Positions 25,278-34,249 of a stretch of DNA of 64,000 nucleotides are shown here, piece by piece. The notes below the pieces were generated by a model. That model ran no database searches and was not told the origin of the DNA. It saw only the letters and a list, made by a program, of their open reading frames with translations. Each line of letters starts with the position of its first letter. The stretch's first letter is position 1. The position numbers and the translations under genes are program-made. This DNA comes from Kaistella haifensis DSM 19056 (GTDB taxonomy: Bacteria; Bacteroidota; Bacteroidia; Flavobacteriales; Weeksellaceae): assembly GCF_000735695.2 (NCBI RefSeq), contig NZ_JASZ02000001.1, forward strand, positions 172,215-236,214, read 5' to 3'.

Positions 25278-26519
25278 ATGCTATTAAAAAAATCTGAATT
25301 AATAGGAAACCAAACGATAGAAATCAGCGGTTCGAAAAGTATTTCGAATCGCTTGTTAATTCTGCATCAACTCTTCAACAATATCGAAATCAAAAATCTG
25401 TCAAATTCTCAAGATACTCAATTGCTTGAAAAAGCGTTGAATAGCAATTCGGAAATCATCGACATTCATCATGCCGGAACTGCAATGCGGTTTCTGGCTT
25501 CATATTTTTCCATTCAGGAAGGAAAAACGGTTGTTTTAACCGGTTCCGAGAGAATGAAACAAAGACCAATCAAATTTTTGGTGGATGCTTTGAGAGAATT
25601 AGGAGCGGAAATTTCTTACCTTGAAAAAGAAGGTTTTCCTCCATTAAAAATCACAGGAAAAAAACTCGAGAAAAATACGGTGACCATTTCTGCCAATATT
25701 TCGAGTCAATTTATTTCCTCATTAATGCTCATCGGCGCAAAGTTGGAGAACGGTTTAGAAATAATTTTAGAAGGAAAAGTCACTTCCAAACCTTATTTAG
25801 AGATGACCTTAAAAATTCTCCGAACAGTAGGAATAGCAAATCATTGGGATGGAAATACCATCAAAATTGAGCCGATGAATTCGAATAATCACCTCGAAAA
25901 ACATCTGCAAAACATCCCTTTTATCGTGGAAAGCGATTGGAGTTCGGCCTCTTATTTCTATTCTTTGGCAGCGATTTCCAGAGAAACCATTAATTTAAAA
26001 AGCTTCAAACCTTATTCACTTCAAGGTGATTCAGCATTAAGAGAAATTTATTGGAAATTTTTTGGCGTGAATACGATTTCTGAAGGAGCTGAAGCGAAAA
26101 TTTCCCTGCTTCCGGAACATTATTTCAATTTCCCCGAAAAGATTGTTTTAAATATGAATGATTGTCCGGATATCGCGCAAACGCTTTGTGTAACGGCAAC
26201 CGCTCTGAAAATTCCGTTTGAAATTACGGGCTTGGAAACATTGAAAGTAAAAGAAACCGATCGACTTTTGGCTCTAAAAAATGAACTATTTAAAATAGGT
26301 TGTATTTCGGAAATCACCGACGATTCTATTGTTTCTGTTAAATTTTTTGAACCGAACGAGAATATTTCCATCGCAACCTACAACGATCACAGGATGGCAA
26401 TGAGTTTTGCGCCGTTTTGTTTGGTTAAAGAAATTACCATTGAAAATGAAGACGTTGTAGAAAAATCTTATCCCGATTTTTGGACAGATTTGAAAAAAAT
26501 TATTGAAACAAAAGCATAA
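25278..26519 (+). CDS. aroA: 3-phosphoshikimate 1-carboxyvinyltransferase (EPSP synthase)
   Basis: AroA joins shikimate 3-phosphate and PEP to EPSP in the shikimate pathway. The 413-residue protein has ISGSKSISNRLLILHQLF (N-terminal Lys/Ser/Arg substrate loop), HAGTAMRFLASYFS, RMKQRPIKFLVDALRELGAE, ESDWSSASYFYSLAAIS, KVKETDRLLALKNEL and YNDHRMAMSFAPF. The HAGTAMRF loop has Ala where glyphosate-sensitive class I enzymes usually have NAGTA, giving a divergent loop. It lies in an operon with mazG and an SDR. AroQ of the same pathway is at 48.8 kb. Confidence 0.95.
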   Translation: MLLKKSELIGNQTIEISGSKSISNRLLILHQLFNNIEIKNLSNSQDTQLLEKALNSNSEIIDIHHAGTAMRFLASYFSIQEGKTVVLTGSERMKQRPIKFLVDALRELGAEISYLEKEGFPPLKITGKKLEKNTVTISANISSQFISSLMLIGAKLENGLEIILEGKVTSKPYLEMTLKILRTVGIANHWDGNTIKIEPMNSNNHLEKHLQNIPFIVESDWSSASYFYSLAAISRETINLKSFKPYSLQGDSALREIYWKFFGVNTISEGAEAKISLLPEHYFNFPEKIVLNMNDCPDIAQTLCVTATALKIPFEITGLETLKVKETDRLLALKNELFKIGCISEITDDSIVSVKFFEPNENISIATYNDHRMAMSFAPFCLVKEITIENEDVVEKSYPDFWTDLKKIIETKA

Positions 26520-26522
26520 AAA

Positions 26523-27311
26523 ATGACGATTATCATCACAGGAACTTCCGCAGGTATTGGCTTCGCTTTGGCTGAATATTTTGGCAAAAAAGGACATCAG
26601 GTTTACGGATTGAGTAGAAAAAATACCGAATCAGATTTCTTTAAAACAATTCCGACCGATATTACCAATCATTCACAAGTTGAAAATGCGATTTCTGAAA
26701 TTTTGAAGATAGAAAAAAGAATCGACCTGCTTATCAATAATGCCGGCATGGGAATGGTTGGCGCTGTTGAAGATTCTAAAAAAGAGGAAATTCTGAAATT
26801 ATTCAACCTCAATTTGGTAGGTGCAGTGCAAATGATGACTGGCGTTTTACCCAAAATGCGTGAACAAAAATCAGGAAAAATCATTAATATCTCGAGTATT
26901 GGATCAGAAATGGGCTTGCCTTTCCGTGGATTTTACTCCGCTTCAAAATCAGCTTTGGATAAAGTAACAGAAGCGATTCGCTATGAAGTTTCGCCTTGGA
27001 AAATTGATGTTTGTACGCTTCATTTGGGCGACATTAAAACAAAAATTGCCGAAAATCGAGTAAAAACGGAAGTTTCCGAACCTTATAAAAAAACTTTTGA
27101 GAAAGTATATGCTTTGATGAATTCCCACGTGGATGACGGCATTGAACCTGTTGAAGTTGCAGAATATATCGAGAAACTGCTGGGAAAAAAAACGTGGAAA
27201 GCACATTACTATTTCGGAAAATTTGGACAAAAAATCGGAGTTCCTCTAAAGTGGATTTTGCCGCAGAATTTCTATGAAAACCTCATGAAAAAGTATAATA
27301 AAATGGATTGA
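26523..27311 (+). CDS. short-chain dehydrogenase/reductase
   Basis: The 262-residue classical SDR has a Rossmann fold with cofactor motif TGTSAGIGFALAEYF (residues 6-20), the NNAG motif (LLINNAGMGMVG), catalytic Ser in INISSIGSEMGLPF and YSASK (Tyr and Lys). The substrate is unknown. LSRKN after beta-2 has a basic residue, which fits NADP(H). The ATG follows the aroA stop by 3 nt and the stop codon lies in a hairpin. Confidence 0.93.
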   Translation: MTIIITGTSAGIGFALAEYFGKKGHQVYGLSRKNTESDFFKTIPTDITNHSQVENAISEILKIEKRIDLLINNAGMGMVGAVEDSKKEEILKLFNLNLVGAVQMMTGVLPKMREQKSGKIINISSIGSEMGLPFRGFYSASKSALDKVTEAIRYEVSPWKIDVCTLHLGDIKTKIAENRVKTEVSEPYKKTFEKVYALMNSHVDDGIEPVEVAEYIEKLLGKKTWKAHYYFGKFGQKIGVPLKWILPQNFYENLMKKYNKMD

Positions 27312-27329
27312 TGTAGCATCAATCCATTT
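27301..27329. terminator. 13-bp perfect hairpin covering the SDR stop codon
   Basis: AAATGGATTGATG (27301-27313) and CATCAATCCATTT (27317-27329) pair perfectly across a TAG loop. The SDR TGA stop (27309-27311) lies in the left arm. The U-tract is weak on the plus strand. It sits between the convergent SDR and metF genes and probably ends transcripts from both sides. Confidence 0.6.
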
Positions 27330-27345
27330 GTCTTATCACATAAAA

Positions 27346-28302
27346 TTAAAATATTTCCTTTGCTATTTTCTTGATGTTATCGCTTTTTCCCATCGAATAA
27401 AAATGCAAAACGGGAGCTCCAAAATCCATTAATTCCCTACATTGAGCAATCGCCCATTCGATGCCGATTTGTTTTACCGCTGTATTATCTTTTGCTTTTT
27501 CAACTTCAGAAATCAAATCTTCGGGCAAATCGATTTTGAAAACTTTCGGTAGCATTTGCAGGTGACCTTTTGTAGCAATCGGCTTAATCCCAGGAATTAT
27601 TGGAACATTAATCTCAATTTCCCTCGCCTGTTTTACAAAATCAATGAATTTTTTGTTGTCGAAAAACATTTGGGTGACAATGTAATCTGCTCCTGCATCT
27701 ACTTTTTGCTTCAGCCATTTCAGATCATAATTAATGGAAGGCGCTTCTATGTGTTTTTCGGGATAACCGGCGACTCCGATACAGAATTTATTTTCCTCAG
27801 CGGATATTTTCTCGTCGTGAAGGTATTTTCCGCGTCCCAAATCATTCATCTGATGCACCAAATCCATCGCGTTTCTATGCCCACCGACGGTAGGAACAAA
27901 ATGCTGTTCACCTTTCATCGCATCACCACGCAAAGCCATCACATTATCTATACCGAGGTACATACAATCTACCAAAAGATATTCGGTTTCTTCCTGAGAA
28001 AATCCACCACATAAAACATGCGGAACGGTATCAACATTATATTTATGCTGAATTGCGGCGCAAATTCCCAAAGTACCGGGTCGCATTCTGGTGATTCTTC
28101 TTTCCATCAAACCATTTCCTTTGTCCAGATAAATATATTCTTCCCTGGACGTTGTCACATCAATAAAAGGTGGTTTAAATTCCATCAATGGATCGATGTT
28201 TTTATACAAATCTTCAATTCCGATACCTTTTTGTGGAGGAACTACTTCTAAAGAAAACAAAGTTTTTCCGTTGGCATTTTTTATATGGTCTGTAATTTTC
28301 AT
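27346..28302 (-). CDS. metF: methylenetetrahydrofolate reductase
   Basis: MetF reduces 5,10-methylene-THF to 5-methyl-THF, the methyl donor for MetH. The 318-residue TIM-barrel flavoprotein has SLEVVPPQKG, FIDVTTSREEY, PHVLCGGFSQEETEYLL, NVMALRGD, GVAGYPEKHIEAPSI and ADYIVTQMFFDNKKFIDF, followed by PIIPGIKPI. It is the last gene of the SAM-riboswitch operon, 59 nt after the metH C-half. Confidence 0.96.
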   Translation of the reverse strand: MKITDHIKNANGKTLFSLEVVPPQKGIGIEDLYKNIDPLMEFKPPFIDVTTSREEYIYLDKGNGLMERRITRMRPGTLGICAAIQHKYNVDTVPHVLCGGFSQEETEYLLVDCMYLGIDNVMALRGDAMKGEQHFVPTVGGHRNAMDLVHQMNDLGRGKYLHDEKISAEENKFCIGVAGYPEKHIEAPSINYDLKWLKQKVDAGADYIVTQMFFDNKKFIDFVKQAREIEINVPIIPGIKPIATKGHLQMLPKVFKIDLPEDLISEVEKAKDNTAVKQIGIEWAIAQCRELMDFGAPVLHFYSMGKSDNIKKIAKEIF

Positions 28303-28361
28303 TTTTTATTTAAAGTTTTCTAACTTTTATCATTTAAACTGATGCACTTTTTTCTTTTACT

Positions 28362-31034
28362 TTAATCTGCCAAGTTGGGCGCTAACCATTTTCTCGCGAA
28401 TTCCAAATCGACTCCTTTTCTTTCGGCATAATCCTTCAATTGATCTTCGGAGATTTTACCCACTCCGAAATATTTCGCTTTTGGATTGGCAAAGTAATAT
28501 CCGGAAACAGCTGCTGTTGGGAACATTGCCAAACTTTCCGTTAATTCTAATCCGATATTTTCTTTCACTTTCAGCAAATCCCAAATCGTGTTCTTTTCCA
28601 GGTGATCCGGACAAGCAGGATATCCTGGAGCAGGACGAATTCCTAAATATTTCTCGGCGATTAAATCTTCATTTTCCAAATTTTCATTTTCTGCATAACC
28701 CCAAAACTCGGTTCTCACTTTGTGATGCAAAAACTCCGCGAAAGCCTCTGCCAATCGGTCAGCAATGGCTTTTACCATAATCGCATTATAATCATCGCCA
28801 TCGTCATAGTATTTTTGTGCTAATTCTTCTGTACCGAATCCTGTCGTGACCGCAAAAGCACCGATGTAGTCTTGTTTTCCGGAAGTTCTTGGCGCAATAA
28901 AATCACTTAATGCTAAATATTCCTTGCCTGCTGATTTTTTCAGTTGCTGTCTTAATGTATGAAACTTCATTAATTCGTTTCCTTTCTCATCATAAACCAA
29001 AATATCGTCTTGCTCATTTGTGTTTGCAGGGAAAATCCCAAAAATTCCTTTTGCGGTAAAGAGGTTTTCATTAATAATTTTCTTTAAAATTTTCTGGGCA
29101 TCACTGAACAATTCTGTAGCTTGTTCACCAACAATTTCATCAGTCAAAATTTGCGGATATTTACCAAAAAGTTCCCAGCTTCTGAAGAAAGGGGTCCAAT
29201 CGATATACGGAATCAATTCCTTTAAATCTTGATTTTGAATGATGTGAATTCCTTGTTTTTTTGGGGTAATGATTTCTTCTTGTTCCCAATCAATCTTGAA
29301 TTTTTGCTTTCTTGCTTCTTCAACAGAAACATATTCCTTATCAATTTGTCGGTTCAAGAATTTCTGACGAAAATCTTCATAATCGCTTTTCAGATCCGCT
29401 TTAAATTTTTCTTTATTTTGATCTAAAAGTTGAGAAACTACGCCAACCGCTCTGGAAGCATCATTCACATGCACCACCGGTTGACCATATTTAGGGAAAA
29501 TTTTCACTGCAGTGTGGGCTTTTGAAGTTGTTGCGCCACCAATCATTAATGGAAAATGCAGGTTTTTTCTTTGCAATTCATCAGCTACGTGAACCATTTC
29601 ATCTAAACTCGGCGTAATTAATCCACTCAGACCAATTACATCTACATTATGGTCGATCGCTGCCTGAATAATTTTATCCGCTGGAACCATTACTCCGAGA
29701 TCGATAATTTCATAATTATTACAGCCTAAGACCACGCTCACAATATTTTTGCCGATATCGTGAACATCGCCTTTCACTGTTGCCATCAAGATTTTTCCGT
29801 TGGGTTTTTGCTTTTCATCCTTTTCCGCTTCAATGAAAGGTTGCAGATAAGCAACGGCTTTTTTCATCACTCTCGCAGATTTTACCACTTGTGGCAGGAA
29901 CATTTTTCCGCTTCCGAAAAGATCGCCTACAACGCCCATTCCAGTCATTAAATTGGTTTCAATAACATCCAAAGGTCTATCGGATAATTTTCGTGCTTCT
30001 TCCACATCTTCAATGATGAATCGATCAATTCCTTTCACCAAAGCGTGCGTAATTCTTTCTTGCAAGCTGAGTTTTCGCCATTCCAGCTCTTCTACAAATT
30101 CCTTTTTGATGGATTTTACCCTTTCGGAATATTCCAGAAGTCGTTCTGTGGCGTCATCTCTTCTATCGAGCATCACATCTTCCACCAATTCTAGCAATTC
30201 TTTCGGGATTTCATCATAAACTTCCAACATCGTTGGATTTACGATTCCCATATTCATCCCCGCTTTGATGGCATGATAAAGGAAAACAGAATGCATCGCT
30301 TCCCGAACATTATCGTTTCCGCGGAAAGAAAACGAAACATTGGAAACTCCTCCACTCACCGAAACATTCGGAAGATTTTCCCGAACCCATTTCGTTGCTT
30401 CAATGAAATCTAAGGCATTTCTACGATGTTCTTCCATTCCCGTTGCGACTGGAAAAATATTGAGATCGAAAATAATATCTTCCGAAGGAAAACCGATTTC
30501 TTTCACCAAAATTTCATAAGACCGCTTGCAAATTTCTATTCTTCGATCGTAATTATCAGCTTGTCCTTCTTCATCAAAAGCCATCACAATAACCGCTGCA
30601 CCGTATCTTTTTATTTTTTTTGCCTGATTTTTAAATTCCTCTTCACCACCTTTTAAACTGATGGAATTCACCACACATTTTCCTTGAACAACTTGCAAAC
30701 CGGCTTCTAAAATTTCCCATTTTGAAGAATCGATCATGATCGGAATTCTAGAAATATCGGGTTCGGAAGCGATAAGATTTAGAAATTTAACCATCGGGGC
30801 TTTTCCATCGAGCAATCCGTCATCAAAATTCACATCGAGGATTTGTGCGCCACCTTCTACTTGATGGCGTGCAATATCCAGTGCTTCTGAGAATTTTTCC
30901 TCTTTAATTAAACGGAGAAATTTTTTCGATCCAGCCACATTGGTTCGTTCTCCAACGTTGATGAAGTTGGATTCGGAAGTCACATAAAGCGGCTCTAATC
31001 CCGATAGTTTTAATATTTTTTGATTGTTCATCAT
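28362..31034 (-). CDS. metH: cobalamin-dependent methionine synthase, C-terminal half (folate, B12 and activation domains)
   Basis: This 890-residue subunit lacks the homocysteine domain, which is encoded separately at 31934-32956. It has the pterin-binding domain ([20 protein letters not shown], about 18-37; [14 protein letters not shown]), the cobalamin cap, and the B12-binding Rossmann domain with the His ligand motif [20 protein letters not shown]. Then come [12 protein letters not shown] and [13 protein letters not shown], and the SAM-dependent reactivation domain with [15 protein letters not shown]. Together the two halves equal one full MetH. Splitting is common in Bacteroidota, to my knowledge. 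Here a transposase gene and palindromes lie between the halves. Confidence 0.95.
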   Translation of the reverse strand: MMNNQKILKLSGLEPLYVTSESNFINVGERTNVAGSKKFLRLIKEEKFSEALDIARHQVEGGAQILDVNFDDGLLDGKAPMVKFLNLIASEPDISRIPIMIDSSKWEILEAGLQVVQGKCVVNSISLKGGEEEFKNQAKKIKRYGAAVIVMAFDEEGQADNYDRRIEICKRSYEILVKEIGFPSEDIIFDLNIFPVATGMEEHRRNALDFIEATKWVRENLPNVSVSGGVSNVSFSFRGNDNVREAMHSVFLYHAIKAGMNMGIVNPTMLEVYDEIPKELLELVEDVMLDRRDDATERLLEYSERVKSIKKEFVEELEWRKLSLQERITHALVKGIDRFIIEDVEEARKLSDRPLDVIETNLMTGMGVVGDLFGSGKMFLPQVVKSARVMKKAVAYLQPFIEAEKDEKQKPNGKILMATVKGDVHDIGKNIVSVVLGCNNYEIIDLGVMVPADKIIQAAIDHNVDVIGLSGLITPSLDEMVHVADELQRKNLHFPLMIGGATTSKAHTAVKIFPKYGQPVVHVNDASRAVGVVSQLLDQNKEKFKADLKSDYEDFRQKFLNRQIDKEYVSVEEARKQKFKIDWEQEEIITPKKQGIHIIQNQDLKELIPYIDWTPFFRSWELFGKYPQILTDEIVGEQATELFSDAQKILKKIINENLFTAKGIFGIFPANTNEQDDILVYDEKGNELMKFHTLRQQLKKSAGKEYLALSDFIAPRTSGKQDYIGAFAVTTGFGTEELAQKYYDDGDDYNAIMVKAIADRLAEAFAEFLHHKVRTEFWGYAENENLENEDLIAEKYLGIRPAPGYPACPDHLEKNTIWDLLKVKENIGLELTESLAMFPTAAVSGYYFANPKAKYFGVGKISEDQLKDYAERKGVDLEFARKWLAPNLAD

Positions 31035-31052
31035 TTTTAATTTTGTTTAAAG

Positions 31053-31207
31053 AAGGTCTGAAAGACCTTAATCATTAACATGGGGCAAAGCCCTATGAAA
31101 AATATGTAGCAAAAGGAAAAGCCACGAAGTGGCGACATCACTAAGCAAGGATAAAGCTTTTGGATAAATAATCCCATAGAATTGCGGAGCGCTGAAAGCG
31201 CGACATC
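31053..31207 (+). repeat. left REP-like palindrome array next to the RAYT-type gene
   Basis: Four short palindromes follow one another: AAGGTCT-GAA-AGACCTT (31053-31069), GGGC-AAA-GCCC (31083-31093), GCCAC-GAA-GTGGC followed by GACATC (31121-31139) and GCGCT-GAA-AGCGC followed by GACATC (31189-31207). The last GACATC touches the stop codon of the transposase gene. Stems differ but the GAA loop and the GACATC foot recur, as in REP elements mobilised by a Y1 transposase. Confidence 0.8.
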
Positions 31208-31660
31208 CTAATCCCAAACATATCTTTCATCATATTCAACATCGTATTTTTTCAAAAAAGCCAAAAACTCCTCTTGAAAAGTTTTCTTTTTATGGTGCTC
31301 CTCTTGATTTAAAATATAATTTTTTACAATTTCTATTTCTGTTGGATTTACAGAAAAAGCACCATAACCATTCTGCCAATAAAAATTTTCAAACTCCTTT
31401 CCTTTGGTTTTTATCCATTTTGAGGAATTGGTTTTTACTTTTTCAATCAAATCCATTAATGCAATTTTTTTTGAAAGCAAACAAAGAATATGAATATGGT
31501 CTTTATGTCCGCCAATTTGAATAGGATTACATTCCAAATTTTTACAAATTCCACCTAAATATGAAAACAATTCTTCTTCAATTTCTTTTGAAATCAAAGG
31601 TACCCTGTGTTTCGTGCTGAAAACTATGTGGATATAAATCTTATTTAATGACTGTCCCAT
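31208..31660 (-). CDS. IS200/RAYT-like HUH single-strand transposase (Y1)
   Basis: The 150-residue protein belongs to the Y1 HUH transposase superfamily (TnpA of IS200/IS605 and REP-associated tyrosine transposases). It has NKIYIHIVFSTKHRVPLI at the N-terminus, the metal-binding HUH pair in GGHKDHIHILCLL (His-Ile-His) and the catalytic Tyr helix IEIVKNYILNQEEHHKKKTF. The ends are not those of a plain insertion sequence: inverted hairpins with a GATGTC foot flank the gene on both sides and further copies extend outward. The gene lies between the two metH halves in the operon orientation, so it may be transcribed by read-through. Full length, with no frameshift. Confidence 0.88.
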   Translation of the reverse strand: MGQSLNKIYIHIVFSTKHRVPLISKEIEEELFSYLGGICKNLECNPIQIGGHKDHIHILCLLSKKIALMDLIEKVKTNSSKWIKTKGKEFENFYWQNGYGAFSVNPTEIEIVKNYILNQEEHHKKKTFQEEFLAFLKKYDVEYDERYVWD

Positions 31661-31666
31661 TTTTTT

Positions 31667-31888
31667 GATGTCGGTCTTTCAGACCTCCCAAATTTATTTC
31701 ATTTCATTTTTCTCATAGGGTTTTACCCTATGCTGTTGATGTCGCCACTTCGTGGCTTTTCCTTTTACTACATTTTTTTATAGCACTTCGCAATATTCTT
31801 TTGATGTCGCCACTTCGTGGCTTTTCCTTTTCCTACATTTTTTTTCATAGCGCTTCGCACTATGCTTTTGATATCGCCACTTTGTGGC
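31667..31888 (-). repeat. right REP/BIME-like palindrome array with about 65-bp tandem units
   Basis: On the plus strand GATGTC-GGTCT-TTC-AGACC (31667-31685) is followed by CATAGGG-TTTTA-CCCTATG (31714-31732). GATGTC-GCCAC-TTC-GTGGC then occurs at 31738-31756 and again at 31803-31821, and a decayed GATATC-GCCAC-TTT-GTGGC at 31870-31888. The three GCCAC stems are spaced 65 and 67 bp apart, with shared linker text (CTTTTCCTTTT and CTACATTTTTT). An imperfect CATAGCGC-TTC-GCACTATG (31847-31865) lies between. The orientation is opposite to the array on the other side of the transposase gene. Confidence 0.85.
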
Positions 31889-31933
31889 TTACTCTAGATC
31901 ACATCAATTATTTAACAATAAATTTGTAGATTT

Positions 31934-32956
31934 TCAAATTGATACATTGTTATATTGATTAATTTTCCTCGGTTGATAATCCTTCACCAATTCTGCAATT
32001 GCTTTAATATGCGGCGGTGTTGTTCCGCAACAACCACCCACAATGTTGATTAAACCTTTTTCGGCATATTCACGGATTTGTTCCGCCATGAATTCCGGAC
32101 TTTCATCGTACTGACCGAAAGCATTCGGTAAACCCGCATTCGGATAAGCGGAAATATAAAAATTGGAATTATTGGAGAGCGTTTCCAAATAAGGCGTAAG
32201 CTGTTCTGCGCCCAAAGCGCAATTGAAACCTACACTCAAGAGATTCAAATGTGAAATTGAAATGAGAAATGCTTCAGCGGTTTGCCCACTCAAAGTTCTT
32301 CCGGAAGCATCCGTAATTGTACCGGAAACCATAATTGGAATTTGAATATTCCTTTCTTCCTGGATTTCATCAATCGCAAAAAGTGCAGCTTTGGCATTTA
32401 ATGTATCAAAAATTGTTTCTACCAGAAGAATATCGGAACCTCCATCTAAAAGTGCTTCCGCTTGCTGCTTATATGCGATTCTGAATTCATCAAAGGTAAT
32501 TGCTCGAAACCCGGGATCATTCACATCGGGACTCAAACTTGCAGTTTTGTTGGTTGGACCAATGGAACCCGCAACAAATCTAGGTTTATCCGGATTTTTT
32601 GTGGTGAATTCATCGCAGACTTTTCTGGCAATTTTAGCGCTTTCGAAATTGAGTTCGTAAGCCAACTCTTCCATGTGATAATCGGCCATGGCTATGGTTG
32701 TGGCGGAAAAAGTATTGGTTTCTATAATGTCCGCGCCGGCTTCTAAATATTTTCGGTGAACCTCTTCAATCGCCTGTGGTTGGGTGAGCGAGAGCAAATC
32801 GTTGTTTCCTTTTAAGGGATGTTCCCAATTTTTGAATCTTTCGCCACGATAATCTTCTTCCTCAAATTTATAGCGCTGCAACATCGTTCCCATTGCTCCA
32901 TCGAGAACGAGAATTCTTTCGGAAAGGGCTCTGTATAATAGTTCTGAATTTTTCAT
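31934..32956 (-). CDS. metH: homocysteine S-methyltransferase domain protein (MetH N-terminal half)
   Basis: The 340-residue TIM-barrel domain binds zinc and homocysteine and accepts the methyl group from the cobalamin subunit. Motifs are [28 protein letters not shown], zinc Cys in [12 protein letters not shown] and the Cys pair in [16 protein letters not shown] set the start at [10 protein letters not shown] (32954-32956). An extension to 32992 is open but encodes [11 protein letters not shown] from a GGCTAAAG palindromic repeat and is probably not translated. It has no B12 or folate domain; those are in the gene at 28362-31034. Confidence 0.92.
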   Translation of the reverse strand: MKNSELLYRALSERILVLDGAMGTMLQRYKFEEEDYRGERFKNWEHPLKGNNDLLSLTQPQAIEEVHRKYLEAGADIIETNTFSATTIAMADYHMEELAYELNFESAKIARKVCDEFTTKNPDKPRFVAGSIGPTNKTASLSPDVNDPGFRAITFDEFRIAYKQQAEALLDGGSDILLVETIFDTLNAKAALFAIDEIQEERNIQIPIMVSGTITDASGRTLSGQTAEAFLISISHLNLLSVGFNCALGAEQLTPYLETLSNNSNFYISAYPNAGLPNAFGQYDESPEFMAEQIREYAEKGLINIVGGCCGTTPPHIKAIAELVKDYQPRKINQYNNVSI

Positions 32957-32978
32957 TTTATGCGTTTTGGCTAAAGTT

Positions 32979-33030
32979 TTGGCTAAAGCCAATTGTGATT
33001 TTTGATTTTAATAAAACGGGCTAAAGCCCG
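32979..33030. repeat. second small palindrome family (GGCT-AA-AGCC) before metH-N
   Basis: TTGGCT-AA-AGCCAA (32979-32992) and CGGGCT-AA-AGCCCG (33017-33030) are perfect inverted repeats with the same GGCTAAAGCC core but different outer pairs. A partial copy (TTGGCTAAAG) lies at 32968-32977. They fill the gap between metZ and metH-N. The CG-rich copy could act as an RNA hairpin in the operon transcript. Confidence 0.65.
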
Positions 33031-33054
33031 CCCCTATTGATTAATTAATTCTGA

Positions 33055-34233
33055 TTAATCCAAAGCTTGTTTTAAATCATAAATAATATCCTCCACATTT
33101 TCTAAACCTACTGAGCAACGCACCAAACCTGCTGTAATTCCCACCTCGTTTCTTTCTTCGTCCGACAACTTAGAATGCGTCGTGGAAGCCGGATGGGTAA
33201 CGATAGTTCGGGTGTCGCCAAGATTTGCGGAAAGCGAACACATTTTGATTTTATTTAAAAAATTCCTGCCGCCTTCGATTCCTCCTTTTATTTCGAAAGC
33301 GACGATATTTCCGCCCAATTTCATTTGTTTTTTGGCGACTTCATAACTTGGATGGGATTTCAGAAATGGATATCTCACAAATTCTACATTCGGATGCGTT
33401 TCCAAAAACTCGGCAACTTTCAAAGCGTTTTCGCAATGTTTTTCAACACGAACGGCCAAAGTTTCCAGACTTTTACTCAAAACCCACGCATTGAAAGGCG
33501 AAAGCGAAGGTCCGGTTAAACGGGAAAACGAATAAATTTCCTGAATTAAATCTTTTCTACCAACTGCAACTCCGCCCAAAACACGACCTTGACCATCAAT
33601 TAATTTTGTCGCGGAATGCACCACAACATCGGCTCCATATTTTATTGGTTGCTGCAAATAAGGTGTTGCAAAGCAATTATCGACAATGAAAATCAGGTTG
33701 TGTTTCTTGGCCAAATTTCCGTAAAACTCTAGATCTAAAATTTCAATCGCAGGATTGGTTGGCGTTTCGAGATAGAGAATTTTGGTATTGGGTTGAATTA
33801 AACTTTCAACATCAGCGGAATTTTCGGCTTTAAAATAAGTATAATCAATATTCCATTTTGGAAAATATTTGGTAAACAGGGCGTGAGTTGCACCAAAAAC
33901 CGACTGACAACTCAAAACGTGGTCTCCAGAATTCAGCAAAGCCATGAAAGTAGAATAAATCGAAGCCATTCCCGTTGCGAAAGCGTAACCTGCTTCTGCA
34001 CCTTCCATTTTTACAATTTTTTCGATGAATTCGTTTGTATTCGGGTTGCTGTAACGGCTGTAGAGATTTTTCTCTTTTTCTTCCGCAAAACTTGCGCGCA
34101 TATCTTCGGCATCTTCAAATACAAAACTCGAGGTGAGATACAACGGAGTAGAATGTTCATCAAAGTGTGATCTTTGCGACTGTGTTCTGATCGCAAATGT
34201 TTCGAAATTATTGGTTTGATTATCTTGGTTCAT
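33055..34233 (-). CDS. O-acyl-homoserine sulfhydrylase / MetZ-like PLP enzyme
   Basis: This 392-residue Cys/Met-metabolism PLP enzyme makes homocysteine from an activated homoserine and sulfide. It has YSRYSNPNTNEFIEKIVKME, GMASIYSTFMALLNSGDHVL, YLETPTNPAIEILDL, IFIVDNCFATPYLQQP and the PLP-Lys site VVHSATKLIDGQGRVLGG. The SATK-IDGQGR-LGG sequence is typical of MetZ-type direct sulfhydrylases rather than of MetB cystathionine synthases. No MetC-like gene is nearby, which fits direct sulfhydrylation. It lies 16 nt after the homoserine dehydrogenase gene. Confidence 0.88.
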   Translation of the reverse strand: MNQDNQTNNFETFAIRTQSQRSHFDEHSTPLYLTSSFVFEDAEDMRASFAEEKEKNLYSRYSNPNTNEFIEKIVKMEGAEAGYAFATGMASIYSTFMALLNSGDHVLSCQSVFGATHALFTKYFPKWNIDYTYFKAENSADVESLIQPNTKILYLETPTNPAIEILDLEFYGNLAKKHNLIFIVDNCFATPYLQQPIKYGADVVVHSATKLIDGQGRVLGGVAVGRKDLIQEIYSFSRLTGPSLSPFNAWVLSKSLETLAVRVEKHCENALKVAEFLETHPNVEFVRYPFLKSHPSYEVAKKQMKLGGNIVAFEIKGGIEGGRNFLNKIKMCSLSANLGDTRTIVTHPASTTHSKLSDEERNEVGITAGLVRCSVGLENVEDIIYDLKQALD

Positions 34234-34249
34234 CGTATTTAATTATAGA

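Noticed and set aside
31738..31888. Regularly spaced repeats of 65-67 bp, considered as a short CRISPR array
   Set aside because: The repeats are palindromes with related linkers rather than identical direct repeats with unique spacers. There are no cas genes, and a Y1 transposase is adjacent.
32957..32992. Twelve-codon N-terminal extension of metH-N
   Set aside because: It is encoded by a palindromic repeat and is outside the family N-terminus; the ATG at 32956 is the better start.
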